Shown here one piece after another: positions 35,715 to 44,301 of a stretch of 64,000 nucleotides of DNA. This stretch comes from Clostridia bacterium. Lineage in GTDB: Bacteria > Bacillota > Clostridia > Oscillospirales > Acutalibacteraceae. A program made the translations under genes and the position numbers. The stretch spans positions 1-64,000 of the forward strand of contig JAFQCH010000004.1 in the NCBI GenBank assembly GCA_017416485.1, in the 5' to 3' direction. The notes under the pieces were generated by a model that saw only the letters and a list, made by a program, of their open reading frames with translations, ran no database searches and was not told the origin of the DNA. Numbering within the stretch: position 1 is the stretch's first letter; each line of letters starts with the position of its first letter.

Positions 35715-38129
35715 TTATCTTTTCCATTCTTTGGGGTCATCCAAGCCGACACTTGCCCGCAGAATGCTTCTTGCATCGGATGCAGTCACCCCCGTAAAAT
35801 CATCCACGTCGCAGGCTTTGTACTGCACACTGTCGGGAACAAAATCTTCAAGATTGACCGATAAACGAAGTGTCAGCCTTGCATCTTCCGCATTGATGAT
35901 ACCGTTGCCGTCGCAATCTCCTGGCACAACCACGGTATAGTTTGTTCCGTCTGCAAGGGTCAGCACCATACCCGTGCCGACAAACACATCTTCCGCAACG
36001 GCATTGCCGTCCTTGTCGGTCAGCACGGCACCGTCCCCCGCTTGGTGCAACAAATCCGCCGACGGAATTTCAGCCACAACCGAAAGGAAACCGTCCATAT
36101 TCACCGTGGCTGTTTCATTGCCGGGGAAAGCGGTTTTTTCCATTTTTGCGGTCTGCAAAGCATGGCATTGTTCGCAATTGCGCTGTGCAATGCCCTCGGT
36201 TTCGGGGCCGGGACAGGCTGTCACATCCCACTTTCCCGCGGTGTGCGTGTGTTCAAAAACAACCTCAATATTTTTCGGAATACCGTCGGGATAGGCTTGG
36301 ATCCATTGTTCCTTGTTGCCGCCGAAATAGATCTTTTTCAGGTAATAGCACTGATCAAAAGCAGATTCATCAAGACTTGTTATGGTTGCAGGAATATACA
36401 ACGCATCCAAAGTCTGGCAATAGCGAAAGGCTTCATTTCCTATCAACTGCAAACCCTCCGGGAGTGTGATTTTGGCAAGAAACAGACAAGCCTTGAACGA
36501 ACTGTCTTCCAACTGCGTAACAGCGGGGGGAATCACGATTTCTGTTAACGATTCACAACCGAAAAACGCATATTCGCCGATTTTCATAAGGGTGTCGGGC
36601 AACTGCAAATCACGCAGGGCTATGCAATCATAAAACGCATATCTGCCGATTCCCGTGAGGGCAGACGGAAGAACAACATCCGTCAGATTATAACACCCGT
36701 AAAAAATTTGTTCGGGCAATTCGGTGATGCCGTCGGGCAGAGTCATTGCCGTCAGTGCTGCACAGCCGTAGAATGCAGAAGTGCCGAGTTTTGTTACGGT
36801 TTTCGGCAAGGTGATTTCTTTGAGATTATAACAATTATAAAACGCATTGTTGCCGACCGTTTGCAATGCTTCGGGAAGATTGATTTCTTCCATGCGGGCA
36901 CAATCGGCAAACACTCCGTCTGCAAGGGCAGTAACCGCTTTCGGCAAGGTCATACTGTGCAATTCACGGCAGGATGAAAAAGCATATTCTCCGATATCGG
37001 AAACGGTTGCAGGCAAAATAATTTCTTCCAAGCGGATGCAACCGCTGAAAACACGGTTGCCGATGGCGGTGAGTTTGTCGGAAAAAGTCACATTTTGCAA
37101 ATTTCTGCAATTTTCAAACAGCAAATCAGGCAATTCGGTAATTCCGTCAGGCAGGGTAATGTTCTGCAAAGCAAAACAGTTGCGAAATGCGCCGTCCGCA
37201 ATTCCGGTCACGGTTTCGGGCACAACAAGCTCTGCCGCAACAGCCTCGGTGAAGCCGCGCAGCACGGTCATATCCGCACTGTAAAGCACACCGTCCTTTT
37301 CAATCACATCGCCGTCCGTGATTTTGTCCTGCTCATCGGGCGAACCGACAAAAAGCTCCTTGTCGAGCTCGGAATTTGTGTCCAGGATTTTATGAATCTG
37401 ATCGTCTGCCTTTTCACAATAAATTGCACGAAGAGAGGGGCAGTTAGCGAATGCAGCGGTACCGATGACGGTTACATCGGCGTGCAGCTTGATTTTTTCA
37501 AGCGACTGACAGCCGTAAAACTGATAATTGCCGATTTCGGTCACAAAATCGGGTGCCGTGATTTCGGTTACGATTTTGCCGTCAAACAGCAGGTCTGCTC
37601 CGTTATAAAGCGGATTTGCGTGCGCAGACATAAATTCAAGTCCGCACCACAGCGAAGCATCTGCAATATGCACATCCGACAGCAAGGGGCACATGAAAAA
37701 TGCCTGCTCGTCAACCCTGCGCAAGGATTTCGGGATGGTCACACTGCGCAGATTATCACAGAAATTAAAACTGTATTTGCCGATCACCAAGACTGACTCG
37801 CCGATTTCCACCGTTTCAAGATTGTCGTATTCTTCAAACATGTAGGTGCCAACATTCTGCACACCGTTTTGTATTTTTACGGCGGTGATTTGGTCGGCAT
37901 AAGAATACCACGGGTAGTCCTGCACATACATGTCCTGCATTTTCCCTTTTCCCGATATGCTCAAAAGACCTGTGTTATCCAGCACCCAGGTCAGGTTGTT
38001 GTCTTCTCCGAATGTGCCGTCTGCCACAACCGCGGCAAAACTTGCATTTGCGGGAATCATCCCGACAAACAGAGATATAACAAGCAGAAAAACTGCAATA
38101 TAAAATTTTGCTTTTTTTGATTTTTGCAT
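35715..38129 (-). CDS. BspA-type leucine-rich-repeat surface protein with dockerin
   Basis: An 804-residue exported protein. A signal peptide (KKAKFYIAVFLLVISLFVG) is followed by about eighteen LRR_5 repeats of 22-23 residues with the pattern IGxxAFxxCxxL. Then comes a linker with a CPGPETEGIAQRNCEQC pair, and a C-terminal type I dockerin: GDCDGNGIINAEDAR, then CDVDDFTGVTASDAR. BspA-like repeats are found in adhesins and surface proteins of gut and oral bacteria. The dockerin implies assembly on a cohesin-bearing scaffold. This is the second dockerin protein in the window; neither is an obvious polysaccharidase. Confidence 0.9.
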   Translation of the reverse strand: MQKSKKAKFYIAVFLLVISLFVGMIPANASFAAVVADGTFGEDNNLTWVLDNTGLLSISGKGKMQDMYVQDYPWYSYADQITAVKIQNGVQNVGTYMFEEYDNLETVEIGESVLVIGKYSFNFCDNLRSVTIPKSLRRVDEQAFFMCPLLSDVHIADASLWCGLEFMSAHANPLYNGADLLFDGKIVTEITAPDFVTEIGNYQFYGCQSLEKIKLHADVTVIGTAAFANCPSLRAIYCEKADDQIHKILDTNSELDKELFVGSPDEQDKITDGDVIEKDGVLYSADMTVLRGFTEAVAAELVVPETVTGIADGAFRNCFALQNITLPDGITELPDLLFENCRNLQNVTFSDKLTAIGNRVFSGCIRLEEIILPATVSDIGEYAFSSCRELHSMTLPKAVTALADGVFADCARMEEINLPEALQTVGNNAFYNCYNLKEITLPKTVTKLGTSAFYGCAALTAMTLPDGITELPEQIFYGCYNLTDVVLPSALTGIGRYAFYDCIALRDLQLPDTLMKIGEYAFFGCESLTEIVIPPAVTQLEDSSFKACLFLAKITLPEGLQLIGNEAFRYCQTLDALYIPATITSLDESAFDQCYYLKKIYFGGNKEQWIQAYPDGIPKNIEVVFEHTHTAGKWDVTACPGPETEGIAQRNCEQCHALQTAKMEKTAFPGNETATVNMDGFLSVVAEIPSADLLHQAGDGAVLTDKDGNAVAEDVFVGTGMVLTLADGTNYTVVVPGDCDGNGIINAEDARLTLRLSVNLEDFVPDSVQYKACDVDDFTGVTASDARSILRASVGLDDPKEWKR

Positions 38130-38205
38130 GCGATAGCCTCATTCAAGAATAATGGATACCCTTATTTTATAATATTAAAAGGCTTTTTTCAAGCATTTTC
38201 TGACA

Positions 38206-38234
38206 TTGACGGCATGCTGAAAATATGGTAAAAT
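38206..38234 (+). promoter_or_regulatory. Promoter of the YitT gene
   Basis: TTGACG at 38206-38211, a 17-base spacer and TAAAAT at 38229-38234 preceded by TGG. Confidence 0.65.
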
Positions 38235-38259
38235 AATATAAAATATTTAAGGAGACTCC

Positions 38260-39162
38260 ATGAAAGAAAAACTCATTACAGAACTCAAAACACTCAAATG
38301 GTACCGTTTTCTGATTTTGTTGGCGGCAGGTTGCATCAACGCATTCGGCGTGACGGTGTTTTTAGCACCCGTCAAATTATATGACGGCGGCATTTCGGGC
38401 ACAAGCATGCTTTTGTCGCAGATTACACCCGATTACCTGACCTTATCCGTCTTTCTTCTGCTTCTGAACATACCGCTGTTTTTGTTCGGACTCAAAAAAC
38501 AGGGGCTTGCATTTACGGTCTATTCCCTGTTTGCGGTCTGCATTTATTCCCTCGGTGCATGGCTGATTACGGACATTCTGCCCATTGATGTCAGTGTGTT
38601 TTCTCCCCTTGCAGGCAACGATCTGTTTTTGTGTGCGCTGTTCGGCGGCATTGTTTCGGGCATCGGCAGCGGACTGACCATCCGTGCAGGCGGTGCCATT
38701 GACGGCATAGAAGTGCTGGCTGTTATTTTTGCAAAAAAGCTCAACATCACGGTCGGCACATTCGTTATGATCTATAACTGCATTGTGTATATCACGGCAG
38801 GTCTGATTCTGCAAAGCTGGGTGTTGCCGCTGTATTCCATTGTTGCATACGGTGCAGGGCTTAAAATGGTAGACTTTATTGTGGAGGGCTTCGACCGCAA
38901 CAAAGAAGTGATGATCATCACCGAACATCCCGACGACATCTGTAAAGCCCTGACCAGCGTATTTGAATGCGGGGCTACAAAAATTGCCGCAAAGGGCGGT
39001 TATTCGGGGGCAGACAAGTCGATCGTTTATTTTGTTATCAACCGTTTTCAGATTTCCCGCATGCGTGACATCGTGCATTTTGTGGACCCGAAAGCCTATG
39101 TGACCATCAGCGAAGTCGCAGACGTGTTCCACGGCGCAAAAATCGACCAATCGGAAACATAA
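38260..39162 (+). CDS. YitT family membrane protein (DUF161 plus DUF2179)
   Basis: A 300-residue protein with five or six N-terminal helices (ACINAFGVTVFLAPVKLYDGG is the typical first helix) and a soluble C-terminal DUF2179 domain (AKGGYSGADKSIVYFVI). The family is common in Firmicutes; its function is not established. It has its own promoter and ends at a convergent terminator facing the hrb gene. Confidence 0.9.
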   Translation: MKEKLITELKTLKWYRFLILLAAGCINAFGVTVFLAPVKLYDGGISGTSMLLSQITPDYLTLSVFLLLLNIPLFLFGLKKQGLAFTVYSLFAVCIYSLGAWLITDILPIDVSVFSPLAGNDLFLCALFGGIVSGIGSGLTIRAGGAIDGIEVLAVIFAKKLNITVGTFVMIYNCIVYITAGLILQSWVLPLYSIVAYGAGLKMVDFIVEGFDRNKEVMIITEHPDDICKALTSVFECGATKIAAKGGYSGADKSIVYFVINRFQISRMRDIVHFVDPKAYVTISEVADVFHGAKIDQSET

Positions 39163-39168
39163 AAAATC

Positions 39169-39198
39169 AACCGTCCCGTTGAAAGGACGGTTATTTTT
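39169..39198. terminator. Convergent terminator between yitT-like and hrb genes
   Basis: Perfect stem AACCGTCC (39169-39176) / GGACGGTT (39185-39192) with loop CGTTGAAA, then ATTTTTAT; A-run on the other side. Confidence 0.88.
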
Positions 39199-39201
39199 AT
39201 C

Positions 39202-39816
39202 TCATTTCAGTGGTTCAAAGTCGGATGCAGGATGCTTGCACAGCGGGCAAACAAAATCAGCGGGCAGTTCTTCACCTTCATAGACATAACCGCAGATTTT
39301 GCAGACATAGCCTTTCTTTTCATCCGTTTTGGGCTGGGGCTTGGGCTTGATGTTGGCAAAATAGTAAGAATAAGTCACGCTCGGCACACTTGACAGCACC
39401 TTGGCTTCTTCCACCGTGGCAATGAACACCGTATGGGTGCCGACATCCTGATAAGACTCGATTTTGCCTGCAAACACGGCATTGGTCACACCGCCGACAT
39501 AAGCGACTCCGTTTGCACAGCGAAGCGGTACATCCACAAATTTATCCGCATCCCTGCCGCTTTGGAAGCCGAAATGCTGAAACACTTCAAACGGAGTTTC
39601 TTCAGTGAGCACAGACAGTGCAAACACGCCGCTTTCTTTAAGCATTTCATTGGTGAAATTCTGATTGTTGACGGCAAACAGCAGTCTTTTGGGGGTGTCC
39701 GTCACCTGAATGGCGGTGTTGATGATGCAGCCGTTGTCTTTGCCGTTGAGAGAAGTACTTAACACAAACAAACCGTAAGACAGTTTGTGCATGGCGGTGG
39801 GATCTATCGTATTCAT
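39202..39816 (-). CDS. hrb: High-molecular-weight rubredoxin (flavin reductase domain plus rubredoxin)
   Basis: A 204-residue fusion. Residues 1-155 are a flavin-reductase-like FMN-binding split barrel ([13 protein letters not shown] start, [21 protein letters not shown]). Residues 165-204 are a rubredoxin with both metal-binding pairs, CKICGYVY and CPLCKH. In Moorella and relatives, Hrb passes electrons from NADH to the oxygen- or NO-reducing flavoprotein FprA. No fprA is seen here, so the partner must be elsewhere. The role is oxidative or nitrosative stress defence in an anaerobe. Confidence 0.9.
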   Translation of the reverse strand: MNTIDPTAMHKLSYGLFVLSTSLNGKDNGCIINTAIQVTDTPKRLLFAVNNQNFTNEMLKESGVFALSVLTEETPFEVFQHFGFQSGRDADKFVDVPLRCANGVAYVGGVTNAVFAGKIESYQDVGTHTVFIATVEEAKVLSSVPSVTYSYYFANIKPKPQPKTDEKKGYVCKICGYVYEGEELPADFVCPLCKHPASDFEPLK

Positions 39817-39941
39817 AAAGAAGCATCCTTTCTTTTTCTACTATTCTTTTTCTACTACCATAAATATAGTACAACAGAATCTTAAAATAATCAAGTATTT
39901 TCCTTTTTATAAGAAATTAAAAAAATAATGTATGCTTTTTC

Positions 39942-39970
39942 TTTACTTTTGGGAATGCTGTATGTATAAT
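39942..39970 (+). promoter_or_regulatory. Promoter of the permease gene
   Basis: TTTACT at 39942-39947, a 17-base spacer and a perfect TATAAT at 39965-39970, 34 bases before the ATG. Confidence 0.7.
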
Positions 39971-40004
39971 AGGGTCATAAATCTCTTTTGAAACGGAGAA
40001 GTTT

Positions 40005-41480
40005 ATGGAAAACAACAATACACTGCAAAAAAAATACGGACTTGTGACTGCGATCTGCATGGTCGTCGGCATCGTTATCGGCTCGGGTGTCTTTTTTAAG
40101 GCACAGAACATTTTGGTTGTCACAGAAGGCAACATGAGCATCGGCATTGCCGCCTGGCTGGTCGGCGGTACCATTATGCTGTTCAACGTGCTCGCATTTG
40201 CACAGCTTGCGCAGAATTACTCCAAAGTAAACGGCCTTACGGACTACGCGGAAGCCACCATCGGCAGTAAGTATTCTTACTATGTCGGCTGGTTTATGGC
40301 GTTCATCTACTCCCCGACGATTTCCTCCGTGCTTGTTTATGTTACCGCAAAATACACGCTCACATTCATCTGCTCGGTAAATCCTGACTTTGCACTGCAC
40401 ATCGGTGCGGCAAACGGCGGTCTTGATTTCGGTCCCGAAACAATGACGCTTGCGCTGTTTTTCCTTTGCTTCAGCTTTGCAATCAATGCACTGTCGCCGA
40501 AGATTGCCGGCAAAATTCAGGTCAGTGCAACCATTATCAAGCTCATTCCGCTTGTGCTTATGATGATTGTCGGCACGATTTACGGATTTACCCATATGTC
40601 CGCCGAACAGCCTGACCTCAGCATTCTTGCACACAACTTTGCTGTGGGCACCGGTGCAGGCGACACTTTTTTCAGTGCCATCGTTGCCACGGCATTTGCC
40701 TATGAAGGCTGGATCATGGCAACCTCTATCAACGCGGAACTCAAAAACGCAAAACGCAATCTGCCCATTGCACTCATCGTCGGCGGTATTGTGATCGTTG
40801 CGGTTTATGTGCTTTATTTCATCGGCATTGCAGGCGGTGCGAGTGTTGAAGAACTGCAGAAGGACGGCGCAACCGTTGCATTTATTCATGTTTTCGGACC
40901 TGTCATCGGCAATATTCTGAACCTGTTTGTTGCTGTTTCCTGCTTCGGCACTCTCAACGGCCTGATGCTCGGCTGCACAAGAAGTATGTATGCACTTGCA
41001 GCCAGAAACCACGGTCCGTCCCCGAAGATTTTTGCACAGGTGGATGCCGCCACCAACATGCCCGCAAATTCCGGTATTGCGGCACTGCTGATCACCGCCT
41101 TTTGGGTAGTTTACTTCTACGGCGCAAACCTTGCCCCCGCATCATGGTTCGGCCTGTTCAGCTTTGACTCCTCGGAACTGCCCATCGTTACGCTGTATGC
41201 GTTCTATATTCCCATTTACTTTGCATTCATGAAAACCGCAAAGGGATTGCATCCTGTCAAGCGCATTGTGTTGCCGTTGCTGGCTGTTATCAGTTCGGTT
41301 GCAATCATCTTCTGCGCGATTTATGCGCACGGCTACGTGCCTTACCTTGCCGCCAAAGAAAACGGCACATTCAGTTTCCCCGTACTGTTCTATCTGATTG
41401 TATTTGCAGTCGTGATGCTTGCCGGCATCTTCTTCTATAAAAACAAGAAATCAGACAAAACAGAGGTGACTGCGGAATGA
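40005..41480 (+). CDS. APC-family amino acid permease
   Basis: A 491-residue transporter with about twelve helices. The first helix carries VVGIVIGSGVFFK, the unwound substrate-binding motif of the APC superfamily (GSG). Helix 6 has AFAYEGW, also typical. The closest subfamily is probably the LAT/serine-threonine exchanger-like group, but the substrate is not clear. Its stop codon overlaps the start of the small HEYGH membrane protein by four bases (ATGA). Confidence 0.88.
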   Translation: MENNNTLQKKYGLVTAICMVVGIVIGSGVFFKAQNILVVTEGNMSIGIAAWLVGGTIMLFNVLAFAQLAQNYSKVNGLTDYAEATIGSKYSYYVGWFMAFIYSPTISSVLVYVTAKYTLTFICSVNPDFALHIGAANGGLDFGPETMTLALFFLCFSFAINALSPKIAGKIQVSATIIKLIPLVLMMIVGTIYGFTHMSAEQPDLSILAHNFAVGTGAGDTFFSAIVATAFAYEGWIMATSINAELKNAKRNLPIALIVGGIVIVAVYVLYFIGIAGGASVEELQKDGATVAFIHVFGPVIGNILNLFVAVSCFGTLNGLMLGCTRSMYALAARNHGPSPKIFAQVDAATNMPANSGIAALLITAFWVVYFYGANLAPASWFGLFSFDSSELPIVTLYAFYIPIYFAFMKTAKGLHPVKRIVLPLLAVISSVAIIFCAIYAHGYVPYLAAKENGTFSFPVLFYLIVFAVVMLAGIFFYKNKKSDKTEVTAE

Positions 41481-41959
41481 AAAAAGCAAAACTGAGAAGA
41501 CCGCATGAAATTGAACATGTTGCCAACAAGGGTTGGGAAAAATTCTGGTTCTATTTTGTGCAATGGACATGGGGCGCTCCCGTTAACCTCATCGGCGGGT
41601 TTGTGCATCTTGTTTTACGCAGAAAATTCCGCCACGAAAAATTCTGCAATGCGATCATCACCTACATCCCCGGCAACTGGGGCGGACTCTCCTTGGGGCT
41701 GTTCATCTTCATGGCAGATGACCGCGACGAGGGTTGGACAAAAAACACGCAGATCCACGAATACGGCCACACCATTCAGTGCCTGCTGTTGGGGCCGTTG
41801 TATTGGTTCGTGGTTGCCATTCCCAGTGCATTCTGGTGCAACTGCATGAAGAATTACAGAATCAAAAACAATGTGTCCTACTACAAGCTCTACTGCGAAA
41901 GCTGGGCAAACAAGTGGGGACAAAGATGGAGCAAGAGAAAGCAATACGGACTCAAATAA
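41477..41959 (+). CDS. Small membrane protein with HEYGH motif (possible metalloprotease)
   Basis: A 160-residue basic protein with two to three membrane segments. Between segments 2 and 3 it has TQIHEYGHTIQCLLLG, an HExxH zinc-binding motif leading straight into a hydrophobic helix, as in site-2-type intramembrane proteases; a later glutamate in LYCESWANKWG could be a third ligand. The LDG/NPDG motif of classical S2P enzymes is absent. I do not recognise a named family. It is translationally coupled to the amino acid permease. Confidence 0.7.
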   Translation: MKKAKLRRPHEIEHVANKGWEKFWFYFVQWTWGAPVNLIGGFVHLVLRRKFRHEKFCNAIITYIPGNWGGLSLGLFIFMADDRDEGWTKNTQIHEYGHTIQCLLLGPLYWFVVAIPSAFWCNCMKNYRIKNNVSYYKLYCESWANKWGQRWSKRKQYGLK

Positions 41960-41972
41960 GAAAAACAAGAAA

Positions 41973-42014
41973 GCATCACACATTCCGAAAACGGTTTGTG
42001 TGATGCTCTTTTTT
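41973..42014. terminator. Terminator between convergent genes
   Basis: Ten-base perfect stem GCATCACACA (41973-41982) / TGTGTGATGC (41997-42006) followed by TCTTTTTT. It ends the permease operon; the converging acyltransferase gene stops at 42013. Confidence 0.85.
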
Positions 42015-43161
42015 ATGTTTTGTTTGCAGTTGCAAGCGGTTTTTTGCTTTTCTTTTTTATAAAACCGATTATTTTCACGGCAAAATCTGTTAACAAAGTC
42101 TGCAATACCTGCAGAACATAAGACAACAGCAAGGATAAAACAATAACAATCGGCACAACTGCAAAGAAATACACAAACCGATCCTCGATTTCGCCCACAT
42201 GGTCTTTGAGAAGCGGATAAAACAATTTGTCAAAAATCCACGAAAGCAGGTAGGCGTTCATGCACAGGCCGGATATTTTTGCAAATCCATTTCCGATAAC
42301 GGCCGGCATTTTATCGTACCGCAGATTCAGGAAAAACAGGAAAACCAGCAAAGTCAGAATAAAAGTGAACAGTGAATAATACTGGCACCACACACCCCAA
42401 ATGAATTTAACCTGAAAAGACCGCCAGTATGTGTAAACACCGTAAACAAAGGTGACATAGAGAATCAAAAACAAATTGATCCATTTGTTCAGCCTTATTT
42501 TGTATTCGCTCAGATAGCAACCGAGAAAATAATACACCACAGGATACAGCACCGTGACCCACCAGTTCGGCAAAATCTCAACATAATCCGTGTTTGACGA
42601 GGGCAGATACCACCAATCCGCCGAATCAAAGTTATAAACATTGACCACCGAAGGCAAAAACACAAGGCAAACACCGATAATCAGCAGATTCCGCTTCCAT
42701 TTCCGGGAAGGAATGTTATTATAAAGCAGATTCAGAAACGGAACAAACAAAAACAAGCCCATATACATTTCGATATACCATGAATACGGCGCGGCTTTGA
42801 ATTCAAGAATTCCGATCAGCGTGCTGCGCAAGGTCCATTCCTGCTCCAGTTTCAGCACTGCAAAAACAACACAGGCAATGCTTGCCAGCACATAAGAGAA
42901 ATAGGTTTTTCCGAGTTTTTTATAGTATGATGCGCTGAGTTGTTTTGTGCGCATCAGATAGCCCGAAAGCGTCATAAACAACGGCACGCAGATAATAAAA
43001 AGTGCACGGGCAATCACCATAATCAATGTTCGGGTGCTTTCAACGGTTGCCTGATAAAACCCTGAATTCAGCAAAAAATGCACACTCGGCACAAAAACAA
43101 ATGCAAGACACCGCAAAATATCCGCGGCAGAATTGCGCTGCATACTTTTTTCATTCCCCAT
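42013..43161 (-). CDS. Acyltransferase family 3 membrane protein
   Basis: A 382-residue integral membrane acyltransferase (OafA/YrhL/WecH type) with about ten helices. The start MGNEKSMQRNSAADILRC has the R-x-x-D-I-L-R segment typical of helix 1, a histidine follows in PSVHFLL, and the second helix ends in PLFMTLSGYLM. Members O-acetylate or O-succinylate surface glycans and lipids. The ATG at 43161 is seven bases from AAAGGCG. The FliB-like gene lies just upstream on the same strand. Confidence 0.87.
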   Translation of the reverse strand: MGNEKSMQRNSAADILRCLAFVFVPSVHFLLNSGFYQATVESTRTLIMVIARALFIICVPLFMTLSGYLMRTKQLSASYYKKLGKTYFSYVLASIACVVFAVLKLEQEWTLRSTLIGILEFKAAPYSWYIEMYMGLFLFVPFLNLLYNNIPSRKWKRNLLIIGVCLVFLPSVVNVYNFDSADWWYLPSSNTDYVEILPNWWVTVLYPVVYYFLGCYLSEYKIRLNKWINLFLILYVTFVYGVYTYWRSFQVKFIWGVWCQYYSLFTFILTLLVFLFFLNLRYDKMPAVIGNGFAKISGLCMNAYLLSWIFDKLFYPLLKDHVGEIEDRFVYFFAVVPIVIVLSLLLSYVLQVLQTLLTDFAVKIIGFIKKKSKKPLATANKT

Positions 43162-43177
43162 AAACAATCGCCTTTCT

Positions 43178-44206
43178 TTACCCTGCGGCCACCGTTTTCA
43201 CAAATTCTTGCAGATACGGCGTTGCAAGGCATTCTTTTTCGTATGTATACTCACAAAACAATTCTCTGTTTTCATCGCTGTATTCCATTTGCTTGGAATA
43301 CAGCTTGCTGTTTTCAAGCCACGATGCAAAACTGCGGTCTTCCCCGCACAGCAAGCGAATGATCAACGGCGACACAACAGCAAATCTGACCTTGGACAAA
43401 ATTTCGCCGTCAAAAACACCTTTCAGAAAATACCGCCACAAAAAATAGCGGCAGAGATTGATGATGTAATGTTCTTCTTGTTTTAAAAGAGCAGAAAATT
43501 CGGTCGGCAGTTGTGTCTGCATTTTTTGCAATGCACTTGTCCACACAGCATCGATGGGTTCAAAAGCAGAAAACAGATTCACAAGCGCACCAACGGAAAT
43601 ATCATTTTTCGTGCAAACGGTCGGAACAAAATCATCATCTGTCTGCGGATTATCCATCATAAACTGCAGTTTTTCGGCAAAGGAAAGAACGGTGCAAAGT
43701 TTATCTGCCACAGGCATATCTGCCCTGTCAAGCAAATCAAAAATCTGTTTGCGGGATGCACATAAAAAATGAAAAAGGTCTTCATCAATTTCATCTTCTT
43801 GTTCATCCGTCTGCGATTCGAGCAAAGCAACACGATCGGTTGAAAGAATCAGCCGTGCACCTTCTTCGCACGAAAGCCCGATGCCGCCTTCCTTTACATT
43901 GCCGTACCATTCAAAATAACGCGGGTGGTCGCGACAGATCTGGCACAAATGGCCGTCGCCGCAATGTATGATGATGTCACAAAGATTTTTTTCATTGAGG
44001 AAAGGACAGCGTTCGCCTTGCAAAATAAAAGTATCGTCTTCGGCAATGTTATCACACAAACGCCTGCCGAAGTCGCCGCCGAGCGAACGATAGTATGCGG
44101 CGGTGTCGCTGTCGATGCCGATTTCCCAGCCGATACAGCAATTGTCGGTGCATTTGTCGGCAATGCAGTGAAATGCGTTGTAATAAGACGGTGTGATAAA
44201 CTGCAT
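43178..44206 (-). CDS. FliB-like lysine N-methylase (YkgJ-type cysteine cluster)
   Basis: A 342-residue protein with the clustered cysteines of the FliB family: KCTDNCCIGWE, CPFLNEKNLC, LCQICRDHPRYF and LSCEEGAR. The cysteines are thought to hold an Fe-S centre. FliB methylates lysines of flagellin in Salmonella; clostridial homologues are common, often away from flagellar genes, and may modify other proteins. No motility gene is present in the window. It precedes the acyltransferase gene with a 16-base gap, so both may act on surface components. Confidence 0.85.
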   Translation of the reverse strand: MQFITPSYYNAFHCIADKCTDNCCIGWEIGIDSDTAAYYRSLGGDFGRRLCDNIAEDDTFILQGERCPFLNEKNLCDIIIHCGDGHLCQICRDHPRYFEWYGNVKEGGIGLSCEEGARLILSTDRVALLESQTDEQEDEIDEDLFHFLCASRKQIFDLLDRADMPVADKLCTVLSFAEKLQFMMDNPQTDDDFVPTVCTKNDISVGALVNLFSAFEPIDAVWTSALQKMQTQLPTEFSALLKQEEHYIINLCRYFLWRYFLKGVFDGEILSKVRFAVVSPLIIRLLCGEDRSFASWLENSKLYSKQMEYSDENRELFCEYTYEKECLATPYLQEFVKTVAAG

Positions 44207-44261
44207 GCACCTCGCTCCTTTCCGTATGATTTATATTATCACAAAAATCAACATTCTGCAA

Positions 44262-44296
44262 CAAAAAAAACGGACTCCATTCGGAGTCCGTTCATT
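44262..44296 (-). terminator. Terminator after the TPR membrane protein
   Basis: Perfect stem CGGACTCC (44271-44278) / GGAGTCCG (44283-44290) with a four-base loop; the left A-run reads as Us on the minus strand. Confidence 0.9.
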
Positions 44297-44301
44297 TTTA
44301 T

